A stretch of 7,103 nucleotides of DNA from an uncultured Oscillospiraceae bacterium (GCA_900769995.1 CAAGIT010000158.1:1-7103), one strand, 5' to 3'. Counted from the stretch's first letter, positions 1 through 6,862 are shown. Notes: a model not told the origin generated them from the sequence alone. Made by a program: numbers and translations.

Positions 1-66
1 ATGCGCAAGGGCAAGCTCGTCGGCGTGGAAAAAACCGCCGACATGGACGAACGCAGCTTGGCATAG
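1..66 (+). CDS. Nucleoside ABC transporter ATPase, inter-domain linker, 5'-truncated and ending at in-frame TAG
   Basis: Frame 1 reads 21 codons (MRKGKLVGVEKTADMDERSL then A) and stops at TAG 64-66. These residues match what is expected at the end of the first nucleotide-binding domain and the linker of BMP-family nucleoside transporter ATPases (NupO/YufO type). There, a strand with the pattern V-M-R-x-G-K-x-V-G is followed by a short acidic helix and then a (L)A-x-M-M-V-G-R segment. The expected M-M-V-G-R follows in the same frame immediately after the stop. The ATG at position 1 is almost certainly an internal methionine, and the rest of domain 1 lies upstream of the window. The TAG replaces one residue that is normally a sense codon. 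It could be a nonsense mutation, a natural split, or an assembly or sequencing error. Continuity of the frame is seen directly; the domain assignment is from family knowledge. Confidence 0.6.
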   Translation: MRKGKLVGVEKTADMDERSLA

Positions 67-900
67 ATGATGGTCGGCAGGCCGGTGCTGTATGACACGC
101 TGGAAAAAACCGGTGTCCCGGGCGAGATAAAAATCGAAGCCGAGGACATCACCGTCCGCGACGATCGCGGGCTTCGTGCGGTAAAAAACCTGTCGCTGCA
201 GGTTCGCGCGGGTGAGGTTTTGGGCATCGCCGCCATCGAGGGCAACGGTCAGAGCGAGCTTTTGGAGGCGATCACGGGCTTACGCCATGTGGAATCGGGC
301 AGCGTCCGTATCTGCGGCACGGAGGTGACCAACCGTACCGCCGGAGAGATTCGGGCAGTCGGTCTGGCGCACATCCCCGAGGATCGCCTGACCACGGGTG
401 TCAGCCGTGAGGCGACCGTTGCGGAGAATCTCCTCGTCGGCAAGCACAAAAACAGAGCGTTCAATCGCTTCGGCTTCCACCAGCGCACCTCGACCATCGA
501 ACGCTATGCCCGCGAGCTGTATGAAAAATTCGATATGCGCGGCGCAGGTGTGGAAGTGCCGGTCGGTGAGCTGTCGGGCGGCAATATGCAAAAGGCGGTC
601 GTCGCGCGGGAATTCTCCTTCGACACGCCAACCCTGGTCATTGCCCAGCCGACACGCGGCGTGGATGTGGGCGCAATCGAGTTTATCCACGCACGAATTG
701 TGGAAAAACGCAATGCCGGCTGTGCCATTCTGCTCTGCTCTGCGGATCTGGACGAGGTGTTCCGTCTGTCCGACCGCATCATTACCCTCTATGACGGTGA
801 AATTACCGGCGAATTTTCCGCCGATGCCATCACCAAAGAGGAGATCGGCTACTATATGACCGGCAAACGCGGAAAGGAGGCAGCTTATGCAGAGCCTTAA
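67..900 (+). CDS. Nucleoside ABC transporter ATP-binding protein, second nucleotide-binding domain (C-terminal part)
   Basis: This 277-codon stretch is the second ATPase domain of a two-domain nucleoside or sugar-type ABC ATPase that would sit on the inner face of the membrane and drive uptake through the two permeases downstream. Residues 1-6 give the linker motif MMVGRP. The Walker A site is degenerate (GIAAIEGNGQS, 53-63, no GK[ST]). PEDR is at 104-107, and the ABC signature LSGGN is at 169-173. The Walker B region reads LVIAQPTRGVDVGA (190-203), with A-Q where D-E is canonical, and the usual switch histidine is replaced in CSADLDE. From memory, all of these are normal for domain 2 of the BMP nucleoside subfamily, whose catalytic site is the other one. 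As an independent gene it would start at ATG 67 or 70, directly after TAG 64-66. I see no strong ribosome binding site there, so any translation would rely on re-initiation or readthrough. It overlaps the next gene by 14 bases. Alone it is only about half of a normal protein of about 500 residues. Confidence 0.85.
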   Translation: MMVGRPVLYDTLEKTGVPGEIKIEAEDITVRDDRGLRAVKNLSLQVRAGEVLGIAAIEGNGQSELLEAITGLRHVESGSVRICGTEVTNRTAGEIRAVGLAHIPEDRLTTGVSREATVAENLLVGKHKNRAFNRFGFHQRTSTIERYARELYEKFDMRGAGVEVPVGELSGGNMQKAVVAREFSFDTPTLVIAQPTRGVDVGAIEFIHARIVEKRNAGCAILLCSADLDEVFRLSDRIITLYDGEITGEFSADAITKEEIGYYMTGKRGKEAAYAEP

Positions 901-1993
901 CGAAAGCCGCAAGCGCCGCCTGAAGCAAAACGGACGGTATCTGCTCTCCCTCAGCGTGAGCGTCGTCTGCGCCTTTCTCATCGGCGCGCTCATCCTGCTC
1001 ATCGCGGGCTTCAACCCGCTCGATGCCTATGCCGCAATGCTGGAGGGCGCGTTCGGCAACGACCGCCACATCGGCGACTTCCTCGAATACGCCATGGTGC
1101 TGTGCCTTTGCGGTATGGCGTGTGTTTTGGCTGCCCGCGTCGGCATTTTCAATGTCGGCGGTGAAGGTCAGCTCCTGCTCGGCGGTTTGGCCGCCTGTCA
1201 GGTCGGCGTATGGATGGACGGTCAGCCGATGCTGTTGGTGCTCCTCTGCGCGGCCTTGGCTGCCATCGCCGTCGGTGCGCTCTATGCGCTGATCCCGGGC
1301 GTTTTGAAGGTCAAGGTCAAGGTCAATGAGGTCATCACGACCATTATGCTCAACACCATTGCCGCTTACCTCTGTGCGTTCCTCATCAAAGGCCCGTGGA
1401 AAAACGCCAACCGCAACATGGTTGCCGCAACCGAGCAGCTCAACGTCCGCTACTGGTTCAGCCAGCTCATTCCCTCATCAAACCTGTCCACGGCGATTTT
1501 TGCAGCCGCCATTATCACCTTTTTGATTTGGTACGTCATGCAAAAGACCTCCAAGGGCTTTGAGATGAAGCTGACCGGTCAAAATCCGCGCTTTGCCCGT
1601 TTTTCGGGGCTGAAAACCGACCGTCTGATCCTCGTCTGCATGGCGATTTCCGGTGCGATCTGCGGTCTGGTCGGTATGTTCCGCGTGTACGGCTCGGAGC
1701 ATCTTTACAAGGACTCCATCAGCAAGGACTATTACTTCGAGGGTCTGATGGTCGCCATGATCGCGCGGTATCAGCCGCTGCCCGTTGTCGGGCTTTCGAT
1801 TTTCTTTGCGATCCTGAAAATCGGCGCGGACGAGATGCAGATGATCGGCATCCCGACGCAGATTTATCAGATCATTCAGACCATCGTGATCTTCTTCATG
1901 GCCGCAGAGGGCGGTATTTCCGCCATGCTCCGCGCCAAAAAGCAAAAAAAGCGTGCAAAGCAGGCCGCAGAGGGAGGTGCAGTCCATGAATGA
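887..1993 (+). CDS. Nucleoside ABC transporter permease, first subunit (NupP/BmpB-like)
   Basis: This 368-residue integral membrane protein forms half of the transport channel of the nucleoside importer. After a basic, soluble N-terminus (residues 1-17, Lys/Arg rich, inside-positive) come about eight to ten hydrophobic segments, the first at about 18-41. Family hallmarks are ARVGIFNVGGEGQLLLGG (83-100), NEVITTIMLN (147-156) and the cytoplasmic ATPase-contact loop EMKLTGQNPRFARFSGLK (226-243). GLMVAMIARYQPLPV (286-300) is another. A Lys/Arg-rich cytoplasmic tail (349-358) follows the last membrane segment. The ATG at 887 is chosen because AAAGGAGG (873-880) lies six bases before it. The start lies within the end of the ATPase gene (14-base overlap) and the stop lies past the start of the second permease (8-base overlap), so translation is probably coupled. 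The family is distantly related to branched-chain amino acid permeases (LivH/LivM type), but the BMP nucleoside branch fits better. Base versus nucleoside preference cannot be read from the sequence. Confidence 0.93.
   Translation: MQSLNESRKRRLKQNGRYLLSLSVSVVCAFLIGALILLIAGFNPLDAYAAMLEGAFGNDRHIGDFLEYAMVLCLCGMACVLAARVGIFNVGGEGQLLLGGLAACQVGVWMDGQPMLLVLLCAALAAIAVGALYALIPGVLKVKVKVNEVITTIMLNTIAAYLCAFLIKGPWKNANRNMVAATEQLNVRYWFSQLIPSSNLSTAIFAAAIITFLIWYVMQKTSKGFEMKLTGQNPRFARFSGLKTDRLILVCMAISGAICGLVGMFRVYGSEHLYKDSISKDYYFEGLMVAMIARYQPLPVVGLSIFFAILKIGADEMQMIGIPTQIYQIIQTIVIFFMAAEGGISAMLRAKKQKKRAKQAAEGGAVHE
1972..1979 (+). promoter_or_regulatory. Ribosome binding site that fixes the start of the second permease
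   Basis: GGGAGGTG lies six bases before ATG 1986. An upstream in-frame GTG at 1953 would add eleven residues (polar, Arg and Gln rich) but has no comparable site before it, and those codons lie inside the preceding gene. ATG 1986 also gives the expected short N-terminus before the first membrane segment. Confidence 0.75.
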
Positions 1994-2915
1994 ACTGCTC
2001 TCGACCCTGAAAACCGTATTTTCCGCTGCGACCTTTAATCAAATGCTCCGCAGCGCCACACCGGTCGCTCTGGCTGCCATCGGCGGTTCCATGACCGAGC
2101 ACGCCGGCATCATGAACATCGGCATGGACGGTATGATCCTCATGGGCGCATTTTTCGGCGTTTACGGCAGCTTCCTGCTGGCAAGCGGCTGGTTCGGTCT
2201 GGCGCTGGCGCTCCTGATCGGGCTGCTGGTCGGACTGCTGTTTGCCGTGCTGGTGGTCAAATTCCGTTCGGACGAGTTTATCATCGGCTGTGCGCTCAAC
2301 ACCTTTGCCATCGGGTTGACAGGCTTCCTGTCCAAATCCGTATTCGGGCAAAACGGCGCAAAAAATCTGCCCGCACTGCCGCGCATCAATCTGCCGCTCA
2401 TCCGCGACATTCCCTTTGTCGGTGAGGTGCTGAACGAGCTGCCGCTGTTCTTCTATCTCACGATCGTGCTGGTTGTCGTGCTTTGGGTCTTCGTCTACCG
2501 CACCCCCTACGGGTTTTGGCTGCGTGCCGCCGGCGAGAAGCCCGATACCCTGCGTACCGCCGGCATCAGCCCCGAAAAAATGAAGTGGCTGGCAAGTGTC
2601 CTGTGCGGACTGTTCTGCGGTTTGGCGGGTGCGTACCTGTCTCTGTGCGACCTGTCGGGCACGTTTGCCGAAAACATGAGCAATTCCCGCGGTTACATCG
2701 CCTTTGCCTGTGTTATTTTCGGCGCGGCAAATCCGGGCAAGGTCTATCTGGCGGCACTGATGTTCGGCTTCTTCGATGCAGTCGGTCTGCGTCTGCAAAG
2801 CCATGTCAGCTCCGACCTCACCGCCATTATCCCCTACGCGATCACGATTATTATGATGGTGTATGTCGTTATGCGTGCCAATCGCCGCAAAAAGCACGCA
2901 CTACACACAAAATAG
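1986..2915 (+). CDS. Nucleoside ABC transporter permease, second subunit (NupQ/BmpC-like)
   Basis: This 309-residue integral membrane protein is the partner channel subunit of the nucleoside importer. The family signature is the segment beginning GSMTEHAGIMNIGMDGM (34-50) and continuing ILMGAFFG, equivalent to the T-E-x-A-G-x-x-N-I-G-x-E-G-M motif of this family. Strongly hydrophobic stretches follow at about 66-92, 98-118, 152-171, 201-220, 237-265 and 278-297. The cytoplasmic coupling loop that docks on the ATPase is LRAAGEKPDTLRTAGIS (179-195). GYIAFACVIFGAANPGKV (236-253) is the usual late motif, and the tail is basic (R298-K305). The length matches typical members of about 300-320 residues. 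The ATG at 1986 overlaps the first permease by eight bases and is preceded by GGGAGGTG. The stop is TAG (2913-2915), showing that TAG ends proteins in this genome. The next gene begins 15 bases later. Confidence 0.93.
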   Translation: MNELLSTLKTVFSAATFNQMLRSATPVALAAIGGSMTEHAGIMNIGMDGMILMGAFFGVYGSFLLASGWFGLALALLIGLLVGLLFAVLVVKFRSDEFIIGCALNTFAIGLTGFLSKSVFGQNGAKNLPALPRINLPLIRDIPFVGEVLNELPLFFYLTIVLVVVLWVFVYRTPYGFWLRAAGEKPDTLRTAGISPEKMKWLASVLCGLFCGLAGAYLSLCDLSGTFAENMSNSRGYIAFACVIFGAANPGKVYLAALMFGFFDAVGLRLQSHVSSDLTAIIPYAITIIMMVYVVMRANRRKKHALHTK

Positions 2916-2930
2916 AAAGGATATTGCGCT

Positions 2931-3860
2931 ATGCACAAGCTTCCGGTTATGTTAGATGGCGATCCCGGACACGATGACGCGATTGCATGGATGCTCGCAA
3001 AAGCCTCCGGTCTTTTGGACATCCGTGCGGTCACCTCTGTTGCGGGCAACCAAACCATTGAGAAAACCACCTACAATGCCCAACGCGTCTGCACCCTGCT
3101 CGGCATCGACGCACCCATTGCCATGGGACGTCCCGCGCCCCTGATCGAGCCGCCGATGAACGCACCCTCCGTACACGGTCAGAGCGGCCTGGACGGCCCT
3201 GTTCTGCCCGAACCGGGCATGGAGATCTCCGAGCTTTCCGCCGTGGAGCTTATGGCAAAGGTGCTCCGCGAGAGTGACGAGCCTGTTGCCATCGTATCTA
3301 CCGGCCCACAGACCAACGTTGCCGCACTGCTGCTGGCACACCCTGAGCTGAAGCCCAAAATCAAATGTATCAGTCTGATGGGCGGCGGTATTTTCTCCGG
3401 CAACTGGACGCCTGCCGCTGAATTCAATATTTTGGTCGATCCCGAAGCTGCCGATCTCGTGTTCCGCAGCGGTGTTCCGATCTATATGAGCGGCTTGGAT
3501 GTGACGGAAAAAGCGCTGATCTTCCCCGAGGATTTTGAGCGCGTCCGTGCCGTCGGCACCGAGGTTGCACGCATTGTAGCCGATTGGCTGGAATTTTTCT
3601 ACATTTTCCATCGTGAAATCGGCTATGCAGGCGCACCCGTCCATGATGCGGTTGCGATTGTCGCCCTGATCCGTCCCGATTTGCTGCAGGGAAAGGATCT
3701 CTGTGTCGAAATCGAAACCAAGGGCGAATACTGCCGTGGCGCGACCATCGGGCATAACCGCAAGCCGCCTAATGCCCGCGTTTTTGACGGCATCGACCGT
3801 CAGGGCTTTGCCGATCTGCTCGTTGCGGCGGTCAAAACCTATGAGGAGGTAGCGAAATGA
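2931..3860 (+). CDS. Nucleoside hydrolase (inosine-uridine preferring family), paralogue 1
   Basis: This 309-residue cytoplasmic enzyme is expected to split the N-glycosidic bond of ribonucleosides, giving free base and ribose. The calcium-binding signature LDGDPGHDDA is at 8-17, with D11, D15 and D16 as ligands. H82 lies in HGQSGLDG, the oxyanion or base-contact region is STGPQTNVA (123-131), and the ribose pocket is GNWTPAAEFNILVDPEA (157-173) with N158, E164 and N166. VHDA (237-240) supplies H238 and the fourth calcium ligand D239. Having both H82 and H238 is the pattern of the RihA/RihB (YbeK/YeiK) group, known for pyrimidine-nucleoside preference, but specificity here is inference. The sequence has no signal peptide. 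AAAGGA (2916-2921) precedes ATG 2931. The gene sits 15 bases after the transporter genes, and its stop overlaps the next start (ATGA). All catalytic residues I can check are present, so the enzyme should be active. Confidence 0.93.
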   Translation: MHKLPVMLDGDPGHDDAIAWMLAKASGLLDIRAVTSVAGNQTIEKTTYNAQRVCTLLGIDAPIAMGRPAPLIEPPMNAPSVHGQSGLDGPVLPEPGMEISELSAVELMAKVLRESDEPVAIVSTGPQTNVAALLLAHPELKPKIKCISLMGGGIFSGNWTPAAEFNILVDPEAADLVFRSGVPIYMSGLDVTEKALIFPEDFERVRAVGTEVARIVADWLEFFYIFHREIGYAGAPVHDAVAIVALIRPDLLQGKDLCVEIETKGEYCRGATIGHNRKPPNARVFDGIDRQGFADLLVAAVKTYEEVAK

Positions 3861-4801
3861 GTCAAATCCCGATTTGGATCGACTGCGATCCCGGCGTGGA
3901 CGATGCCGCCGCTCTGCTGCTTGCCAATGCCTGCCCGACATTAAAGCTTGTCGGTGTGAGCACCGTTGCCGGCAACGTCAATCTGCAAACCACCACAGGC
4001 AACGCCCTGCGGCTGCGCGATCTGATGAACGCGGACTATCCTGTGTTCGCCGGTGCGGCCGCACCGATGTGCAGACCGTACCATGACGGTGCGGAATTCC
4101 ATGGCGCAGACGGTCTTGGCGGTGTCACCCTGCCCGAACCCGGTGGCAAGCCCGAGGCTTGCGCCGCATGGGACGGCCTGTATGCCGCAGCGGAGCAGTA
4201 TGACGGCACGCTGGAGGTAGTCACGATGGGGCCGCTGACGAATATCGCCATTGCCCTATCCAAATATCCCAAGCTTTCCGCCAAAATTCGCCGTATTCTG
4301 ATGATGGGCGGTGCCGCCATCGGCGGAAACCGCACGCCCTGTGCCGAATACAACATCTTTGCCGATCCCGAAGCAGCGCAGGCGGTTTTCCGCAGCGGTG
4401 TGCCGATCGTGATGTGCGGTCTGGACGTAACACATCAGACCTATCTTCTGGCGGAGGAGCTGGAAGCGCTCGGCAAGTCCGACAGCCGTGCCGCACGCTT
4501 CGTCTGTGAAAGCTCCCGTCATATTTTGCAGAAAAATCTCGACGCGGGCCATGCCGGCTGGTGTGTCCATGATGCCTGTCCCATCGCCTATCTGATACAG
4601 CCGGAGTGCTTTGAGGCACGCGAGGCCGGTGTGTTTGTCGAAACGCAAGCCGAGCTGACCTTGGGAAAAACGGTCACCGACCTCTACAGCGACAAGAAAT
4701 TCCCCGTCAAAAATACCCTTGTTGTTCTGTCCGCCGATCGAGCGGCTTTCGTCAAGCTCTTGACCGATGCCCTTCTCTCCTATAGTATTTCAACGCATTA
4801 A
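3857..4801 (+). CDS. Nucleoside hydrolase (inosine-uridine preferring family), paralogue 2
   Basis: This is a second 314-residue nucleoside hydrolase with the same fold and job: cleaving imported nucleosides to base plus ribose. Its key residues fall at the same positions as in its neighbour: IDCDPGVDDA (8-17, D11/D15/D16), HGADGLGG (82-89), GPLTNIA (125-131), NRTPCAEYN (158-166, N158/E164/N166) and VHDA (237-240, H238/D239). Differences that may shift substrate choice are V14 instead of H14, M124 instead of T124, C162/Y165 instead of A162/F165, and a different 200-235 region that covers the active site in this family. The C-terminal 50 residues diverge most. The ATG at 3857 lies seven bases after AGGAGG (3844-3849) and overlaps the previous stop by four bases, so the two are almost certainly co-translated. 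The last codons (SYSISTH) are AT-rich and may double as promoter sequence for uvrB. Confidence 0.93.
   Translation: MSQIPIWIDCDPGVDDAAALLLANACPTLKLVGVSTVAGNVNLQTTTGNALRLRDLMNADYPVFAGAAAPMCRPYHDGAEFHGADGLGGVTLPEPGGKPEACAAWDGLYAAAEQYDGTLEVVTMGPLTNIAIALSKYPKLSAKIRRILMMGGAAIGGNRTPCAEYNIFADPEAAQAVFRSGVPIVMCGLDVTHQTYLLAEELEALGKSDSRAARFVCESSRHILQKNLDAGHAGWCVHDACPIAYLIQPECFEAREAGVFVETQAELTLGKTVTDLYSDKKFPVKNTLVVLSADRAAFVKLLTDALLSYSISTH
4760..4788 (+). promoter_or_regulatory. Possible housekeeping promoter for uvrB inside the end of the hydrolase gene
   Basis: TTGACC (4760-4765, five of six to the -35 consensus) is followed after 17 bases by TAGTAT (4783-4788, four of six to TATAAT). An overlapping TATAGT (4781-4786, five of six) is only 15 bases away. 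Transcription would start near 4795, giving a leader of about 30 bases that contains the uvrB ribosome binding site. The stretch is AT-richer than the surrounding coding DNA. It could equally be chance within the codons for the hydrolase C-terminus. I see no Gram-positive LexA box (GAAC-N4-GTTC) between 4700 and 4825. Confidence 0.35.
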
Positions 4802-4810
4802 CAACGAAAC

Positions 4811-4815
4811 GGAGG
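4811..4815 (+). promoter_or_regulatory. Ribosome binding site that fixes the start of uvrB
   Basis: GGAGG lies nine bases before ATG 4825. The in-frame GTG at 4819 is only three bases away from it, too close for efficient initiation, so the start is placed at ATG 4825 and the protein begins MDKFKLVSDY, as is usual for UvrB. Confidence 0.7.
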
Positions 4816-4824
4816 CGTGTGCCG

Positions 4825-6789
4825 ATGGACAAATTCAAGCTGGTATCTGACTACAAGCCCATGGGCGATCAGCCCGAGGCGATCGAAAAGCTGACCGAGG
4901 GCATCCAAAACGGCCTGCGTGAGCAGGTGCTTTTGGGCGTGACCGGCTCCGGCAAGACGTTTACGATGGCGAACATCATCGCCAATCTCAATCGCCCGAC
5001 CTTGGTTTTGGCACATAACAAGACCCTTGCCGCACAGCTCTGCTCCGAGTTCCGCGAGTTTTTCCCGGAAAACGCGGTGGAATATTTTATCTCCTACTAC
5101 GACTACTACCAGCCCGAGGCGTACATCGCCCACACGGACACCTATATCGAAAAGGATTCCGCGGTCAACGAGGAGATCGAACGTCTGCGCCACAGTGCAA
5201 CCTCCTCCCTCTTTGAGCGGCGGGATGTCATCGTTGTCGCATCGGTTTCGTGCATCTACGGTCTGGGCGACCCGATCGACTATAAAAACATGGTCATCTC
5301 TCTGCGCACCGGCATGGAAAAGAGCCGCGAAGATCTGATGAAAAAGCTCGTTGAAATCCGTTATGAGCGCAATGACGTTGATTTCTCCCGCAACCACTTC
5401 CGCGTTCGGGGCGACACGGTCGAGATTTATCCCGTTTATTGGTCCGGACGTGCCATCCGCGTGGAATTTTTCGGTGACGAAATCGACCGCATCTCCGAAA
5501 TCAACGCCGTGACCGGACTGCCGGAGCGCGTGGTCAATCATGTTGCCATCTATCCGGCTTCGCACTATGTCGCCTCGAAGGAGAAAATGCAGCGTGCCGT
5601 TTTGGAGCTGGAGGCGGAGATGGAGGAGCGTGAGGCATGGTTCAAGGCGCATGACAAGCTCTTAGAAGCCCAGCGCATCCGTCAGCGCACGATGTATGAC
5701 ATCGAAATGATGCAGGAAATCGGCTTTTGCAGCGGCATTGAGAACTATTCCCGCGTGATTTCCGGCAGGGCGCCCGGCACGCCTCCGATGACCCTGCTCG
5801 ACTATTTCCCCGAGGACTTCCTGCTTTTTGTGGACGAAAGCCATGTGACCCTGCCGCAGGTACGCGCCATGTACGCCGGCGACCGCAGCCGCAAGGAGAA
5901 CCTGGTCGATTACGGCTTCCGTCTGCCGAGTGCGTTTGATAACCGTCCGCTGACCTTTGACGAATTTCAGAGTAAGGTGCATCAGGCGGTCTATGTTTCG
6001 GCAACGCCTGCCGAATATGAGCGCGCCCGTGCCGGACAAATCGCGGAACAGCTCATCCGTCCGACCGGTCTGCTCGACCCGATGCTGGAGGTTCGCCCCA
6101 TTGAGGGGCAGATCGACGATCTGATCGGCGAGTGCAACCGTGTCATCGAAAAGAAGGAACGCGTTCTTGTGACCACGCTGACCAAGCGCATGGCGGAGGA
6201 TCTGACCAATTACCTGACAACCGCCGGTATTCGCGTGCGCTATATGCACTCCGATGTTGCCGCGTTGGAGCGTATGGAGATCATCCGCGACCTGCGCATG
6301 GCAAAATTCGATGTACTGGTCGGCATCAACCTGCTCCGTGAGGGTCTGGACTTGCCCGAGGTATCGCTCGTTGCGATTCTGGATGCCGACAAGGAGGGCT
6401 TTTTGCGCAGCGAAACCAGTCTGATTCAGACCATTGGCCGTGCCGCACGAAACGCCGACGGCAAGGTCATCCTCTACGCAGACAAAATCACCGCAGCCAT
6501 GCGTGCCGCCATCGATGAAACCGAACGGCGCAGAGGCTTGCAGGATGCCTACAACCGGGCGCACGGTATCGTGCCCAAGACGATCAAGAAGGATGTCCGC
6601 GAGCTGATCGAGATCACGCAGGCCGAGGGCGAGGCCATGCGCAAGGACGGCATAAAGCTGACCAAGGCAGAACGCGAGCGCGAGATCGCCCGTCTGGAAA
6701 AGGAGATGCGCGCTGCAGCAAAGATGATGGAATACGAATACGCCGCCATCCTTCGCGACCGCATCATCGAGCTGCGCGGTACAAAATAG
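4825..6789 (+). CDS. uvrB: UvrB, excinuclease ABC subunit B
   Basis: UvrB is the central cytoplasmic protein of nucleotide excision repair. It is loaded onto damaged DNA by UvrA, checks the lesion by inserting its beta-hairpin between the strands, and recruits UvrC for incision. The protein is 654 residues, close to the usual 650-680. Walker A is GVTGSGKT (38-45). The damage-probing hairpin, with its aromatic residues (YYDYYQPEAY, then IAHTDTYIEKD), is at 91-111. Walker B is VDESH (336-340), followed by motif III YVSATPAEY (390-398). Later helicase motifs include TTLTKRMAEDL (450-460), HSD (475-477), INLLREGLDLPEV (501-513) and the arginine-finger motif QTIGRAARN (535-543). A C-terminal UVR domain for UvrC contact (about 614-650, MEYEYAAILRDRIIELR) completes it, so nothing is missing. 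The gene starts 23 bases after the second hydrolase gene. No uvrA or uvrC lies in the window, and the usual downstream uvrA neighbour is absent for at least 314 bases. It ends with TAG. Confidence 0.98.
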   Translation: MDKFKLVSDYKPMGDQPEAIEKLTEGIQNGLREQVLLGVTGSGKTFTMANIIANLNRPTLVLAHNKTLAAQLCSEFREFFPENAVEYFISYYDYYQPEAYIAHTDTYIEKDSAVNEEIERLRHSATSSLFERRDVIVVASVSCIYGLGDPIDYKNMVISLRTGMEKSREDLMKKLVEIRYERNDVDFSRNHFRVRGDTVEIYPVYWSGRAIRVEFFGDEIDRISEINAVTGLPERVVNHVAIYPASHYVASKEKMQRAVLELEAEMEEREAWFKAHDKLLEAQRIRQRTMYDIEMMQEIGFCSGIENYSRVISGRAPGTPPMTLLDYFPEDFLLFVDESHVTLPQVRAMYAGDRSRKENLVDYGFRLPSAFDNRPLTFDEFQSKVHQAVYVSATPAEYERARAGQIAEQLIRPTGLLDPMLEVRPIEGQIDDLIGECNRVIEKKERVLVTTLTKRMAEDLTNYLTTAGIRVRYMHSDVAALERMEIIRDLRMAKFDVLVGINLLREGLDLPEVSLVAILDADKEGFLRSETSLIQTIGRAARNADGKVILYADKITAAMRAAIDETERRRGLQDAYNRAHGIVPKTIKKDVRELIEITQAEGEAMRKDGIKLTKAEREREIARLEKEMRAAAKMMEYEYAAILRDRIIELRGTK

Positions 6790-6802
6790 TCATTGAGTTT
6801 TC

Positions 6803-6818
6803 CATAATATTTATTATG
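6803..6818. repeat. AT-rich perfect palindrome after uvrB
   Basis: CATAATA (6803-6809) and TATTATG (6812-6818) are perfect inverted repeats around a two-base centre, starting 14 bases after the uvrB stop. As RNA the stem would be weak, so a terminator role is unlikely. A protein-binding site, or a boundary left by an insertion, is possible. It may also be chance in AT-rich DNA. Confidence 0.4.
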
Positions 6819-6862
6819 TAAACCTCGCAATGTTTTAGCTTGCAGACGGGTTGGTAATAGCA

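Noticed and set aside
64..66. Genome-wide TAG reassignment to an amino acid
   Set aside because: TAG ends the second permease (2913-2915) and uvrB (6787-6789) exactly where those families end, so TAG works as a normal stop here. Site-specific readthrough is not excluded.
190..270. Missing Walker A lysine in the ATPase domain as a sign of an inactive gene
   Set aside because: A degenerate Walker A and an A-Q in place of D-E at Walker B are normal for the second domain of BMP-type nucleoside transporter ATPases, so they do not indicate decay.
1307..1324. Three tandem copies of AAGGTC in the first permease gene
   Set aside because: They encode KVKVKV just before the conserved NEVI motif, in a basic cytoplasmic loop. 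Too short to be more than local codon repetition, and the frame is kept.
1896..2897. Long minus-strand open frame (333 codons) opposite the second permease
   Set aside because: It is the antisense shadow of a clear membrane permease. Its composition is unnaturally rich in Gln, Asp, His and Arg with no recognisable domain, as expected when GC-rich codons are read backwards.
2952..3941. Long minus-strand open frame (329 codons) opposite the first nucleoside hydrolase
   Set aside because: The opposite strand has every catalytic motif of a hydrolase in the right order. The antisense product shows no family motif and no plausible ribosome binding site.
5662..6564. Minus-strand open frame (300 codons) opposite uvrB
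   Set aside because: It lies wholly inside a complete and highly conserved uvrB. The frame is open only because the stop-complement codons (TTA, CTA, TCA) are rare in this GC-rich gene.
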